Below are positions 42,294 to 53,209 of a stretch of DNA of 64,000 nt, piece after piece. The stretch comes from DATFDN01 sp963767645 (GTDB taxonomy: Bacteria > Pseudomonadota > Alphaproteobacteria > Acetobacterales > Acetobacteraceae): the NCBI GenBank assembly GCA_963767645.1, contig CAVYEW010000010.1, positions 124,001-188,000 on the forward strand. The letters are read 5' to 3'. The notes beneath the pieces were generated by a model that worked only from the letters and a program-made list of their open reading frames with translations, made no database searches and was not told where the DNA came from. Numbering within the stretch: the stretch's first letter is position 1; each line of letters begins with the position of its first letter. Both the position numbers and the translations under genes were made by a program.

Positions 42294-42908
42294 ATGACCA
42301 AGCGCGTCGAGAGCAAATACAAGATCAACCGCCGCCTGGGCGTGAACCTCTGGGGACGGCCCAAGTCGCCGATCAGCAAGCGCGACTACGGACCCGGCCA
42401 ACACGGGCAGCGTCGCAAGAAGGTGACGGATTTCGGGGTGCAGCTTGCGGCCAAGCAGAAGTTGAAGGGCTATTACGGCAATATCGGCGAGAAGCAGTTC
42501 CGCAAGTATTACGAGGAGGCGGTGCGCCGCAAGGGCGACACCTCGGAGAATCTGATCGACCTGCTGGAGCGCCGGCTCGACGCGGTGGTGTATCGCATGA
42601 AATTCGCGATTACTCCCTTCGCCGCCCGCCAGTTCGTCTCGCACGGGCACATCCTGGTCAACGGCAAGCGGGTCAACATCCCCTCCTACATCGTGCGGGA
42701 CAACGACACGATCGAGGTGAAGGAACGCTCGAAGCAGCTCGCGGTCGTGCTGGACGCTGCGCAGAGCACCGAGCGCGATACGCCCGAGTATGTCGATGTC
42801 GACCACCGTGCCATGAAGGGCCGGTTCGTGCGCGCGCCGAAGCTGTCGGACGTGCCGTATCCGGTGCAAATGGAGCCCAATCTGGTGGTCGAGTACTACT
42901 CGCGCTGA
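42294..42908 (+). CDS. rpsD: 30S ribosomal protein S4
   Basis: 204-residue S4, a primary 16S-binding protein that nucleates 30S assembly. MTKRVESKYKINRRLGVNLWG opening, YGPGQHGQRRKKVTDFGVQL near 35, and the S4 RNA-binding domain RLDAVVYRMKFAITPFAARQFVSHGHILVNGKRVNIPS near 95-133. C-terminal PVQMEPNLVVEYYSR is standard. The version is the C-minus (no zinc cysteines) alphaproteobacterial type. A palindromic repeat follows the stop. Confidence 0.98.
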   Translation: MTKRVESKYKINRRLGVNLWGRPKSPISKRDYGPGQHGQRRKKVTDFGVQLAAKQKLKGYYGNIGEKQFRKYYEEAVRRKGDTSENLIDLLERRLDAVVYRMKFAITPFAARQFVSHGHILVNGKRVNIPSYIVRDNDTIEVKERSKQLAVVLDAAQSTERDTPEYVDVDHRAMKGRFVRAPKLSDVPYPVQMEPNLVVEYYSR

Positions 42909-42924
42909 GCTAACCCCTAATCCC

Positions 42925-43008
42925 GTCATGCCCGGGCTTGGCCCGGGCACCCACGTCCTGCCTGCCGCCACGAAAGACGTGGGTGGCCGGACCAAGCCCG
43001 GCCATGAC
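42925..43008. repeat. Palindromic intergenic repeat, copy 1
   Basis: 84-base imperfect palindrome between rpsD and prfC: gtcatgcccgggcttggcc at one end and ggccggaccaagcccggccatgac at the other, with an inner pair ccacgtc/gacgtgg. The same design recurs at 51015-51099, so it is a dispersed repeat family. It could also end rpsD transcription. Confidence 0.8.
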
Positions 43009-43038
43009 GCTGTTATCAACGCCAGCCCCACAGGCAAA

Positions 43039-44580
43039 ATGACCGACATCACGGCCGAGATCGGCCGCCGCCGCACCTTCGCGATCATCTCCCACCCGGA
43101 CGCGGGCAAGACCACGCTTACCGAGCAGATCCTGCGCGCGGGCGGAGCGATCCAGCTCGCCGGGTCGGTGCGCGCCAAGGGCGAGCGGCGGCGCACGCGA
43201 TCGGACTGGATGGGGATCGAGCGCGAGCGCGGCATCTCCGTCGTCACCTCGGTGATGACGTTCGAGCACGCCGGCTGTGTATTCAACCTGCTCGACACGC
43301 CGGGCCACGAAGACTTCTCGGAAGACACGTATCGCACGCTCACCGCGGTCGATTCCGCGGTCATGGTGATCGATGCCGCCAAGGGCATCGAGGCACGCAC
43401 GCGCAAGCTGTTCGAGATCTGCCGCCTGCGCGACATCCCGATCGTGACCTTCATCAACAAGATGGACCGCGAGAGCCGCGACCCCCTGGAACTGCTCGAC
43501 GAGATCGCCTCGACGCTGGCCCTCGACACCGCGCCGGTGACATGGCCGGTCGGGCGCGCGGCGGAGTTCGTCGGCACCTATGATTTGCGCGCCCGCGAGT
43601 TGCACCTGAACGCCGATCTGGCGCAGTCCGACCCGCGCCTGGCCGCGCTGGCCGAGGAGGTCGATCTGGTGCGGTCCGCATTGCCGGAGTTCGATCGCCC
43701 GAGCTTCCTCGAAGGGCACCTGACGCCGGTCTATTTCGGCTCCGCCATCAAGAGCATGGGGGTCGCCGACCTGTTGGCGGCCCTTGCTGAGTACGGCCCG
43801 GCGCCGCGCGCGCAGCCGGCCGATGTCGGCGCGGTGCAGGCGACCGAGCCGAGGCTGACCGCGCTGGTGTTCAAGATCCAGGCGAACATGGACCCCAACC
43901 ACCGCGACCGCATCGCCTTCACCCGCGTCTGCTCGGGCCGGCTGGTGAGGGGGATGCGGCTCAGGCAGGTGCGCACCGGCAAGCTGATCCCGCTGCACGC
44001 GCCGCAATTCTTCTTCGCCCGCGAGCGCGAGCTGGTGGAGGAGGCGTTCGCCGGCGACGTCGTCGGCATCCCCAACCACGGCACCTTGCGGATCGGCGAC
44101 ACGCTGACCGACGGAGACGAGCTGAATTTCCTCGGTGTGCCCTATTTCGCCCCCGAGATCCTGCGTCGGGTGCGCCTTGACGATGCCATGAAGGCGAAGA
44201 AGCTGCGGCAGGCCTTGCAGGAACTGGCCGAGGAGGGCGTAGTCCAGCTGTTCCGCCCGCTCGACGGTTCTCCCCCGATCGTCGGTGTCGTCGGCACGTT
44301 GCAGCTCGACGTGCTGCAAGCGCGGCTCGGCGCCGAGTACGGCGTTGCGATCGGCTTCGAGGCGACGCCCTACGCGGTCGCCCGCTGGGTCTCCTCGCCC
44401 GACAAGCAGAACCTGGACCGCTTCGTGACCGAGAACCGCAGCGCCATCGCCGAGGACGTGGATGGCGATCCGGTATTCCTCGCCACCTCCGCCTTCATGA
44501 TGCGCCGCACGGCCGAGCTGAGCCCGGCGCTTGCCTTCGCCGACGTGAAGGACGTGCTGAAGGAGAAGACAGCGGCGTAG
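43039..44580 (+). CDS. prfC: Peptide chain release factor 3
   Basis: 513-residue RF3, a GTPase that recycles RF1/RF2 from the ribosome. G1 AIISHPDAGKTTLTEQ near 15-30, G2/switch region RTRSDWMGIERERGISVVTSV near 55, G3 LLDTPGHEDFSEDTYRTL near 85-102, and G4 FINKMDRESRDPLELLDE near 140. The ATG at 43039 is chosen because an upstream in-frame ATG lies inside the palindromic repeat. The length is normal. Confidence 0.97.
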   Translation: MTDITAEIGRRRTFAIISHPDAGKTTLTEQILRAGGAIQLAGSVRAKGERRRTRSDWMGIERERGISVVTSVMTFEHAGCVFNLLDTPGHEDFSEDTYRTLTAVDSAVMVIDAAKGIEARTRKLFEICRLRDIPIVTFINKMDRESRDPLELLDEIASTLALDTAPVTWPVGRAAEFVGTYDLRARELHLNADLAQSDPRLAALAEEVDLVRSALPEFDRPSFLEGHLTPVYFGSAIKSMGVADLLAALAEYGPAPRAQPADVGAVQATEPRLTALVFKIQANMDPNHRDRIAFTRVCSGRLVRGMRLRQVRTGKLIPLHAPQFFFARERELVEEAFAGDVVGIPNHGTLRIGDTLTDGDELNFLGVPYFAPEILRRVRLDDAMKAKKLRQALQELAEEGVVQLFRPLDGSPPIVGVVGTLQLDVLQARLGAEYGVAIGFEATPYAVARWVSSPDKQNLDRFVTENRSAIAEDVDGDPVFLATSAFMMRRTAELSPALAFADVKDVLKEKTAA

Positions 44581-44610
44581 GGACAGACACTCAGGGAAGG
44601 CGTCATCCCG

Positions 44611-45530
44611 ATGATGAGGAGCTTGATCGGCAAAGCCGTGCTGGCGTTCGGGTTCGCCACGTTCCTGGGTTTTGCAGCGAATGCGGCTGAGACCCTCGAC
44701 AGAACCCCCCGCACTGCGGTGATCTCTGCCTTTCAGCCCGAGTGGACGGCACTGCAAGCGTCACTCCAGGAACGCAAATCGTACATCATCAACGGGACAA
44801 CCTTTGACACCGGTGTCCTCGAAGGCAAGCCGGTTGTCCTGTTCCTCAGCGGTATCAGCATGGTCAATGCAGCGATGACGAGTTCAGCTCGCACTTGACC
44901 GCTTTACCATCGTGAGGATCGTCGTTTCAGGCATTGCCGGAGGCGTCGATCCCAGGCTTGCGATTGGCGACGTGGTGATTCCCGCGCAGTGGAGCGAGTA
45001 CCTCGAAATCTGTTTTCGCCCGCGAGAAGGACGGTGCCTACATATTGCCTAGTTTCGCCGATCAGTCGCTGCCGAATTTCGGGATGATGTTTCCGCAGCC
45101 TGTGGAGGTCGCAAACGGCAACGAGCAGCCGGAGAAGCGGCGCTGGTTTCCCGTCGACGCCCAGCTTCTCTCCATCGCCAGGACAGTGGCAGGGACAGTC
45201 CGCTTGAGTGATTGCCCTGCTGATAACAAATGCCTTCCACATCAGCCGAACGTCATCGTCGGTGGAAACGGCGTATCCGGCCAGTCGTTCGTCGATAACG
45301 CGGCATTCCGAGGATACGTCCAGAAGACCTTCGGTGCCGAGGTTCTGGACATGGAAAGTGCCGCTGTGGCGCACGTCGCCTACGCGAACAAGACGCCATT
45401 CATCGCCTTCCGCAGTCTGTCTGACCTCGCGGGAGGCGGCGCAGGTAGGAACGAACTAGGAACGTTTTTCCAGTTGGCATCCGCGAATTCGGCGACGGTC
45501 GTTGAAGCTTTCCTGAAAGCCTTGCCCTGA
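44611..45530 (+). pseudogene. Secreted 5'-methylthioadenosine/SAH nucleosidase-like gene, two frameshifts
   Basis: Phosphorylase-superfamily (MTAN/PNP-like) protein with a signal peptide (LIGKAVLAFGFATFLGFAANA). Family sequence runs through three frames: TPRTAVISAFQPEWTAL, GKPVVLFLSGISMVNAAMT (frame 1); ALDRFTIVRIVVSGIAGGVD, IGDVVIPAQWSEYLE (frame 2, from about 44881); and SFADQSLPNFGMMFPQPVEVA, QSFVDNAAFRGYVQ, VLDMESAAVAHVAY with the catalytic Asp region (frame 3, from about 45011). Each switch corresponds to one extra base. With both removed a protein of about 306 residues results. Confidence 0.85.
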
Positions 45531-45728
45531 TCTTGCCAGGACGGCGAACAGGTGCTTTCCGAAGCGGATGCGGTTCACGGCCTGTTCCTTCCGCTGACCA
45601 GCAGGCAGTTTCTGCCGGGTCGTTAACGGCCCGGTAACAAGCCGTGCCTAGCATCGCGCGACGGCAGAATGCCACCGGAGCCGGCTCGCGATGCAGTCCA
45701 GGCAGCCCGCGCAAGGAGTTCGCGCGCC

Positions 45729-47363
45729 ATGCAGGCCCTGATCCAAGGGTTACGGGCGCTTGGCCCGGTGCGCCTCGCCGCCATGGGCGTGGTCGGCGCC
45801 GCCGTGCTTGGGCTGCTCGCCATGCTCGCCGTGACCTCCGGACGCCAGCCTATGGCGGTGCTGTATGGCGGACTCGATCTCAACGACGCCGCCCAGGCAA
45901 GCGAGCAGCTCGGCCGCCAGCACATCCCGTTCCAGCTGAGTGCCGGCGGGACCGCGATCATGGTGCCCGCCGATCTCGTGCCGCAGGCGCGCGTGGCGCT
46001 GGCCAAGGCTGGCCTGCCCTCGGGCGGGACGGTCGGCTATGAGCTGTTCGACCGCGGTGCCGGCGGACTGACCAGCACCGATTTCGAGCAGCAGATCGCC
46101 GAGACCCGCGCGCTTGAGGGCGAACTCGCCCGCAGCATCCGCGCCATCGCCGGCGTGCGGAGCGCGCGCGTCCACCTGGTGCTGCCGCGGCGCGAGCCCT
46201 TCGCCCGCGAGCAGCAGGAGGCGCGGGCAAGCGTGTTGCTGACCATGGCCGGGGCGACGCGGCTTGATCGGGAAGGGGTGCAGGCGGTCCTGAACCTGGT
46301 CGCCGCCGCGGTTCCCGGTCTGAAGCCGCGCGACGTTTCCCTCGTCGACTCGCGCGGCGAGCTGCTCGCCCGTGCCGGGACGCCGGTCGATGCCGTCGCG
46401 GGCGGCGCGATGTCGGGCGACGAACTGCGCCGCGCGACCGAGCTGCGCCTGGCGCGCGCGGTCGAAGAGATGCTGGAACGCAGTCTCGGCCCTGGGCATG
46501 TGCGCGCCGAGGCGGCCGTGCGCATGGACTACGACCAGGTGCGCGAAACCCAGGAAAGATACGATCCGGACGGCCAGGTGGCGCGCAGCGAACAGAGCGT
46601 CACCACAACGAGCAAGAACACCGAGGCCGCGCAGACCGTCACGGTGCAGAACAACCTGCCGAACGCCGAGCCGGCATCGAGCGGCGCCGGCAGCGAGGAG
46701 AACCGGCAGGAGCAGACGACGAACTACGAGATCGGCAAGACGGTGCGCACGCTGATCCGCGAGCAGCCGCAGATCGGGCGCATCAGCCTGGCGGTGATGG
46801 TGGACTCCGCGAAGTCCCGTTCCGACGCCGACCTCGCGCGCATCGGCGACCTCGTGAAGACGGCCATCGGGTTCGACGCCAAGCGCGGCGACGACGTGCG
46901 GGTGGAGGCGATGCCGTTCGTGGCGGAAGAGGTGGCGGAGCCCGCGAAGCCCGCATTGCTGGGTCTGCATGTCGAGAAATCCGACATCATGCGGCTGGCC
47001 GAACTGGCGTTGCTTGGGCTGGTCGGCATCGTGGCGCTGCTGACGGTGCTGCGCCCGATGGTGGTGCGCCTGACCGCACTCGGGCCCGCGTCCCTGGCCG
47101 ATAGCGGCGGCGGCTTGCTGGTCGGCTCCGTCGATGCGGGGGCGGGCACGGCACGGCGCGTGGCTTCCGGCAAGGCTTCCGGCGAGACGCATGCCGGGCC
47201 GGGGGCGCCGGCGCTGCTGGAAGACGAGAGCATGGTGAGCCTCGCCCAGGTCGAGGGCCAGATGCGGGCCTCCTCGGTACGCCGCGTCGCCGACCTGGTC
47301 GAGCGCCATCCGGAGGAGACACTGAGCATCGTGCGCGGCTGGATCGGCCGGGAGGCGGGCTGA
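45729..47363 (+). CDS. fliF: Flagellar MS-ring protein FliF
   Basis: 544-residue FliF, which assembles the membrane MS ring at the flagellar base. TM1 at about 18-38 (LAAMGVVGAAVLGLLAML), then the ring-building motifs VLYGGLDLNDAAQASEQLGRQHIPFQL and GYELFDRGAGGLTSTDFEQQIAETRALEGELARSI, RSARVHLVLPRREPFAREQQEARASVLL near 155-180, and a second TM near 425 (LALLGLVGIVALLTVL). The C-terminal tail EGQMRASSVRRVADLVERHPEETLSIVRGWI binds FliG. The ATG at 45729 is chosen by homology. First gene of the flagellar operon here. Confidence 0.96.
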   Translation: MQALIQGLRALGPVRLAAMGVVGAAVLGLLAMLAVTSGRQPMAVLYGGLDLNDAAQASEQLGRQHIPFQLSAGGTAIMVPADLVPQARVALAKAGLPSGGTVGYELFDRGAGGLTSTDFEQQIAETRALEGELARSIRAIAGVRSARVHLVLPRREPFAREQQEARASVLLTMAGATRLDREGVQAVLNLVAAAVPGLKPRDVSLVDSRGELLARAGTPVDAVAGGAMSGDELRRATELRLARAVEEMLERSLGPGHVRAEAAVRMDYDQVRETQERYDPDGQVARSEQSVTTTSKNTEAAQTVTVQNNLPNAEPASSGAGSEENRQEQTTNYEIGKTVRTLIREQPQIGRISLAVMVDSAKSRSDADLARIGDLVKTAIGFDAKRGDDVRVEAMPFVAEEVAEPAKPALLGLHVEKSDIMRLAELALLGLVGIVALLTVLRPMVVRLTALGPASLADSGGGLLVGSVDAGAGTARRVASGKASGETHAGPGAPALLEDESMVSLAQVEGQMRASSVRRVADLVERHPEETLSIVRGWIGREAG

Positions 47364-47364
47364 G

Positions 47365-48378
47365 ATGCCGCGCACCGATGATTACGCCGGGCTGGCCGGC
47401 GTGCAGAAGGCGGCGATCCTGATGCTGTCGCTGGGCGAGGAGAAGTGCGGCCAGCTGTTCGGCTTGATGCACGAGGATGAGATCAAGGAGATCTCGGCCG
47501 CCATGGCACAGCTCGGCAGCGTGCGCGCCGATGTGGTGGAGCAGCTCTTCGTCGACTTCGCCGAAGCCCTGGGCGCCGCCGGAACCGTAGTCGGCAGCTT
47601 CGAGAGCACCGAGCGCATGCTGATGAGGGCGCTGCCGCGCGAGCGGGTCACGCAGATCATGGAGGAGATCCGCGGCCCGGCCGGCCGGACGATGTGGGAC
47701 AAGCTGGGCAACGTGAACGAGGCGGTGCTCGCGAACTATCTGAAGAACGAATACCCGCAGACCGTCGCCGTCGTGCTGTCCAAGGTGCGCAGCGAACACG
47801 CCGCGCGCGTGCTGGCGCTGCTGCCGGAGGCCTTCGCGATGGAGGTCGTGATGCGCATGCTGCGCATGGAGAGCATCCAGAAAGAGGTGCTGGACGGCGT
47901 CGAAAAGACCTTGCGCTCGGAGTTCATGTCGAACCTGGCGCGCAGCACGCGACGTGACGCGCACGAGCTGATGGCTGACATCTTCAACAACCTGGACCGT
48001 GCGGCCGAAGGCCGGTTCATCGCCGCGCTGGAGGAGCGCAACCGCGAATCCGCTGAGCGGATCAAGGCGCTGATGTTCACCTTCGACGACCTGCAGCGCA
48101 TGACCCCGGCCAGCGTGCAGGTGCTGTTGCGCGCGGTGGAGAAGGAGAAGCTGCCGGTGGCGCTGAAGGGCGCCTCGGAGAAGGTGCGCGACCTGTTCTT
48201 CGCCAATCTCTCGGAGCGCGCGGCGAAGATGCTGAAGGAAGAGATCGCCGCGTTGGGTCCGGTGAAGCTGCGCGCGGTGGACGAGGCGCAGGCGGCGATC
48301 GTCGCGCTGGCGAAGGAGCTTGCCGCGCAGGGCACGATCGAGATCGGCGAGAGCAAGGACGAGGAGCTGGTGCTCTAG
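47365..48378 (+). CDS. fliG: Flagellar motor switch protein FliG
   Basis: 337-residue switch protein linking the MS ring to the C ring and touching the stator. GVQKAAILMLSLGEEKCGQLF opens the N-domain. The middle domain has NEAVLANYLKNEYPQTVAVVLSK (PQT-x-A near 132) and the EHPQ-like EFMSNLARSTRRDAHE. The C-domain holds the torque helix with charged residues LKGASEKVRDLFFANLSERAAKMLKEEI near 272-300. Its start lies 1 base after the fliF stop. The length is normal. Confidence 0.97.
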   Translation: MPRTDDYAGLAGVQKAAILMLSLGEEKCGQLFGLMHEDEIKEISAAMAQLGSVRADVVEQLFVDFAEALGAAGTVVGSFESTERMLMRALPRERVTQIMEEIRGPAGRTMWDKLGNVNEAVLANYLKNEYPQTVAVVLSKVRSEHAARVLALLPEAFAMEVVMRMLRMESIQKEVLDGVEKTLRSEFMSNLARSTRRDAHELMADIFNNLDRAAEGRFIAALEERNRESAERIKALMFTFDDLQRMTPASVQVLLRAVEKEKLPVALKGASEKVRDLFFANLSERAAKMLKEEIAALGPVKLRAVDEAQAAIVALAKELAAQGTIEIGESKDEELVL

Positions 48379-49051
48379 ATGGATGGTCTGCTGGGAGCGG
48401 CACTGCGCGGGCGCGGCCGGATGGGCGCGCTGTTCGAGGAGGATTTCGACGCGCCGGAGCCGGAGGTGATCGCCCCGGGCCTCGCGCCGCGCGGCCTGAC
48501 CGAAGCCGACATCGCGACCGCGCGCGCCGATGCGTGGGCGGAAGGTCATGCCTCTGGACGCACTGAGGCCGAGGCGGCGAGCACACAGGCGCTGGCCCAG
48601 GCCGAAGCCGCGATGGCCGCCGAACTTGTGAAGCTGCGTCAGGACCTGCTCGCCCACGCCGAGGCGGCGGCCAGCGCCGTCGCGCAGCTGCTGTTGGACA
48701 CGTTGGCCACATTGTTCCCCGCGCTGACCGCCCGGCACGGGCCGGCGGAGGCCGAGGCGGTGCTCCGCGTCCTGCTGCCAGGGATCAAGCTCGAACCTGA
48801 GATCGTGGTGCGCGCGAACCCGCGCACGGCGCCGGCTCTGGCCAAGGAGGTCGCGCGCGCGCTGCCCGAGGAGAGCGGACCGGGTGCGCATCGTCGCCGA
48901 CCCGGCGATGGGGCCGGGGGATGTGCGGGTGCGCTGGCAGGGCGGCAGCGCCGCGCGCGACGGGGCGGCGCTGTGGGAGGAGGTGGCCGGCGCGCTGGCC
49001 CCCGCCGGGCTGCTGAGCGCGCGCATCCGGGAGGTCGAGCATGTCGAATGA
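48379..49051 (+). pseudogene. fliH: Flagellar FliH-like protein, +1 frameshift
   Basis: Flagellar assembly protein FliH, regulator of the FliI ATPase, placed directly after fliG and before fliN. N-part: FEEDFDAPEPEVIAPG, GLTEADIATARADAWAEGHASGRTEAEA and a helix to LPEESG. After about 48880 the frame changes; one base later the sequence runs on sensibly (RVRIVADPAMGPGDVRVRWQGG, ALWEEVAGALAPAGLL) to a TGA that overlaps the fliN start by 11 bases. Removing one C at 48880-48881 gives a normal 223-residue FliH. In the given frame the tail is lost. Confidence 0.82.
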
Positions 49052-49367
49052 GATGCAGTTGTCCGAGCTGTCCGACGGGGCGCCGGCTGGATCGGACACG
49101 GGTGCCCCGCGCACCGCCCGCGACCTGGAGGCGGTCTACGACATCCCCGTCACCGTCAGCGCGGTGCTCGGCAAGGCGACGATGCAGGTGAGCCAACTGC
49201 TCAAGCTCGGACGCGGCGCGGTGGTGGAGCTGGACCGCAAGCTCGGCGAGGCGATCGACATCTACGTGAACAACCGCCTCGTGGCCCGCGGCGAGGTGGT
49301 GATGGTGGATGACAGCCGGCTCGGGGTGACGATGACGGAAATCGTCAAGGCCGACCGGGCAGGGTGA
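49041..49367 (+). CDS. fliN: Flagellar motor switch protein FliN
   Basis: 108-residue SpoA-domain protein forming the base of the C ring. LEAVYDIPVTVSAVLGKATMQVSQLLKLGRGAVVELDRKLGEAIDIYVNNRLVARGEVVMVDD is the SpoA core with the VELD and N-x-R-x-x-x-GEVV-x-VD-x-R-x-G-V family pattern; the tail RLGVTMTEIVK follows. Overlaps the end of fliH by 11 bp, and flbD starts 9 bp later. A complete short FliN with no phosphatase domain. Confidence 0.96.
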   Translation: MSNEMQLSELSDGAPAGSDTGAPRTARDLEAVYDIPVTVSAVLGKATMQVSQLLKLGRGAVVELDRKLGEAIDIYVNNRLVARGEVVMVDDSRLGVTMTEIVKADRAG

Positions 49368-49376
49368 GGGGCGGAC

Positions 49377-50704
<1,328 letters not shown>

Positions 50705-50708
<4 letters not shown>

Positions 50709-50989
50709 GCGGGTGGGTTTATGTGATGACGAACCGGGCGAATGGGACGCTGTACGTGGGGGTGACGGGGGATTTGGCGCGGCGGGTTTGGGAGCATCGG
50801 GAAGGAGTGGGGGAGGGGTTTACCAAGCGGTACGGATTGAAACTATTGGTGTACGTCGAACACCATGAGGACATACGAAACGCAATCCGACGAGAACGCA
50901 CTATGAAACACTGGCCGCGTGCGTGGAAGGTGCGAATCACTGAAGCAATGAATCCCGGCTGGGGCGATCTCTTCGATCGGGTCGGATGA
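50705..50989 (+). CDS. GIY-YIG family endonuclease
   Basis: 94-residue single-domain GIY-YIG nuclease. VYVMTNRANGTLYVGVTGDLARRVWEHREG carries the Y-V-x(10)-Y-V-G pair and the catalytic Arg. The later GFTKRYGLKLLVYVEHHEDIRNAIRRERTMKHWPR has the conserved Tyr/Glu region and the KHW motif of the UPF0213 type. The GTG overlaps the flbD stop (GTGA). It is not a flagellar gene but sits inside the flagellar operon, followed by a palindromic repeat, so it is likely a later arrival. Its role is unknown. Confidence 0.85.
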
Positions 50990-51014
50990 GCCCCGATAAA
51001 CTTCGTTTAGTGTC

Positions 51015-51099
51015 GTCATGGCCGTGCTTGTCACGGCCATCCACGCCTTCGTTCTTCGGCAAGAAAGGCGTGGATGCTCGCGACAAGCGCGAGCATGAC
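51015..51099. repeat. Palindromic intergenic repeat, copy 2
   Basis: 85-base imperfect palindrome (gtcatggccgtgcttgtcacggcc ... gcgacaagcgcgagcatgac) with an inner pair ccacgcc/ggcgtgg. Same layout and partly the same sequence as the copy at 42925-43008. It sits 11 bases before flhA and would form a strong hairpin in the operon transcript. Confidence 0.8.
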
Positions 51100-51110
51100 G
51101 GTTTGTTTCT

Positions 51111-53165
51111 ATGTTTTCACTGAACGTCCTCACCCGCCTCCGCCGCTTCGCCCCCGGCACCGATGTCGGACTCGCGCTCGGCGTCGTCGCGCTGCTCTCG
51201 GTGCTGGTGCTGCCGCTGCCGCCGATGCTGCTCGACCTCGGGCTCGCGCTGTCGATCACCGGCGCCGTGCTGGTGCTGATGGTGGCGCTGTTCCTGACCC
51301 GGCCGCTCGATTTCACCAGTTTCCCCACCTTGCTGCTGCTGACCACGCTGCTGCGGCTGTCGCTCAATGTCGCCACCACGCGCTCAATCCTGAGCCGCGG
51401 CGCGGAGGGGCCGCTGGCGGCGGGGCATGTCGTCGCCGCGTTCGGCGGCTTCCTGATGGGCGGGGACGTGCTGATCGGGGTGATCCTGTTCGCCATCCTG
51501 CTGGTGGTGAACTTCATGGTCATCACCAAGGGCTCCGGGCGCATCGCCGAGGTCGCGGCGCGGTTCAGCCTGGACGCGATGCCGGGCAAGCAGATGGCGA
51601 TCGACGCCGACCTCTCGGCCGGGCTGATCGACGAGAAGGCGGCGCGAAAACGGCGGCGCGAACTGGAGGAGGAGAGCGGCTTCTACGGCGCCATGGACGG
51701 CGCGGCGAAGTTCGTGCGCGGCGACGCCGTGGCGGGGCTTATCATTACCTCCGTCAACATCATCGGCGGATTGGTGATCGGCGTCGCCCAGCATGGCATG
51801 GCGCTCGCCGACGCGCTCTCGACCTTCACCACGCTGACCGTCGGCGACGGGCTCGTGTCGCAGATTCCGGCACTGCTCGTCTCCATCGCCGCCGGCATTG
51901 TCGTGACCAAGGGCGGCATGGAAGGCAGCGCCGATGCGGCGCTGATCGCCCAACTCGGCAACAGCCCCAAGCCGCTGGCGCTCGCGGCCGGCGCCGCCGG
52001 GGTCCTGGCGCTGATGCCCGGATTGCCGGCGCTGCCGTTCCTGGCACTTGCCGGGCTGGCCGGGGGCGGCGCCTGGCTGCGCCACAAGCACCCGCCCGGC
52101 GCGGCTGAACCCGCTCCCGCCGCGCCGGGCGCGCCGGTCGAGCCGCCGATCAGCGAACAGCTTCGCATCGACCTGATCCGGCTCGAACTCGGGTACGGGC
52201 TGCTGGCGCTGGCGGGTGGCGGGCAGGCGCGGCTGACCGAGCAGATCAAGGGTTTGCGCCGCAGCATCGCCAGCGAGATGGGTTTCGTCCTGCCGCCGGT
52301 GCGCATCCAGGACAACATGGAGCTGGCGGCCGAGACCTATGCCATCCGGATCAAGGAAATCGAGGCTGGACGCGGCCAGCTCCGCCCGACCCGGCTGTTG
52401 GCGATGAACCCCAAGGGCGGCCTGCCCGAGCTGGCCGGCGAGCCGACCCAGGAGCCGGCCTTCGGCCTGCCCGCGCTGTGGATCGAACCGGCCGAGAAGG
52501 ACGAAGCGGTGTTCCGCGGCTACACCGTGGTCGATCCAGCCAGCGTGCTCACCACCCATCTGACCGAGGCGGTGCGCGAGAGCATGGCGGAGCTGCTGTC
52601 CTACGCGGAGACGCAGAAGCTGCTCGACGAGCTGCCGCGCGAGCAGCAGAAGCTGGTCTCCGACCTGGTGGCGGCGCAGATCAGCCTGGGCGGCATCCAG
52701 CGCGTGCTGCAGGCGCTGCTCGCCGAGCGCGTGTCGATCCGCGACCTGCCGACCATCCTGGAAGGCGTGCAGGAGGCGTGCGCGGGCGGGGTGCGCGCGG
52801 TGCCGATGATCGTCGGCCATGTGCGCGCCCGCCTCGCGCGCCAGATCAGCGACAGCCAGACCGGGGCGGCGGGCTACATCCCAATCATCCCGCTCTCGCC
52901 CGAATGGGAGAGCGCGTTCGCCGAGGCGCTGACCGGGCCGCCCGAGGACCGTCAGCTCGCGATGGCGCCCAGTCGGTTGCAGGAGTTCATGCACCGCCTG
53001 CGCACCGCGTTCGATGCCAGCGCCGAGCCGGCGGCGCTGCTGACCAGCGCCGGCATCCGCGCTCATGTCCGCGCGGTGGTGGAGCGCATCCGGCCGAACA
53101 CCCCGGTGCTTGCGCAGACCGAGATCCACCCGCGCGCGCGCATCCGGACGGTGGCGACGGTCTGA
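51111..53165 (+). CDS. flhA: Flagellar export protein FlhA
   Basis: 684-residue export-gate protein of the flagellar type III system. Seven to eight TM segments fill residues 1-310, with the family motif FLTRPLDFTSFPTLLLLTTLLRLSLNVATTRSIL near 64-97, then VVNFMVITKGSGRIAEVAARFSLDAMPGKQMAIDADLSAGLI (the FHIPEP signature) near 125-165. The cytosolic domain follows from about 345, with PPVRIQDN near 395 and IQRVLQALLAERVSIRDLPTILE near 525-547. A near-neighbour flhB is not in the window. Confidence 0.97.
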   Translation: MFSLNVLTRLRRFAPGTDVGLALGVVALLSVLVLPLPPMLLDLGLALSITGAVLVLMVALFLTRPLDFTSFPTLLLLTTLLRLSLNVATTRSILSRGAEGPLAAGHVVAAFGGFLMGGDVLIGVILFAILLVVNFMVITKGSGRIAEVAARFSLDAMPGKQMAIDADLSAGLIDEKAARKRRRELEEESGFYGAMDGAAKFVRGDAVAGLIITSVNIIGGLVIGVAQHGMALADALSTFTTLTVGDGLVSQIPALLVSIAAGIVVTKGGMEGSADAALIAQLGNSPKPLALAAGAAGVLALMPGLPALPFLALAGLAGGGAWLRHKHPPGAAEPAPAAPGAPVEPPISEQLRIDLIRLELGYGLLALAGGGQARLTEQIKGLRRSIASEMGFVLPPVRIQDNMELAAETYAIRIKEIEAGRGQLRPTRLLAMNPKGGLPELAGEPTQEPAFGLPALWIEPAEKDEAVFRGYTVVDPASVLTTHLTEAVRESMAELLSYAETQKLLDELPREQQKLVSDLVAAQISLGGIQRVLQALLAERVSIRDLPTILEGVQEACAGGVRAVPMIVGHVRARLARQISDSQTGAAGYIPIIPLSPEWESAFAEALTGPPEDRQLAMAPSRLQEFMHRLRTAFDASAEPAALLTSAGIRAHVRAVVERIRPNTPVLAQTEIHPRARIRTVATV

Positions 53166-53209
53166 GTGTTTGGGCGGGAACAAAACGCCGACACCGGCGT
53201 TCTGCGCGT

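Noticed and set aside
42910..44757. 615-codon minus-strand frame across prfC
   Set aside because: Antisense shadow of prfC; no recognisable domain and typical GC-driven Arg/Gly/His composition.
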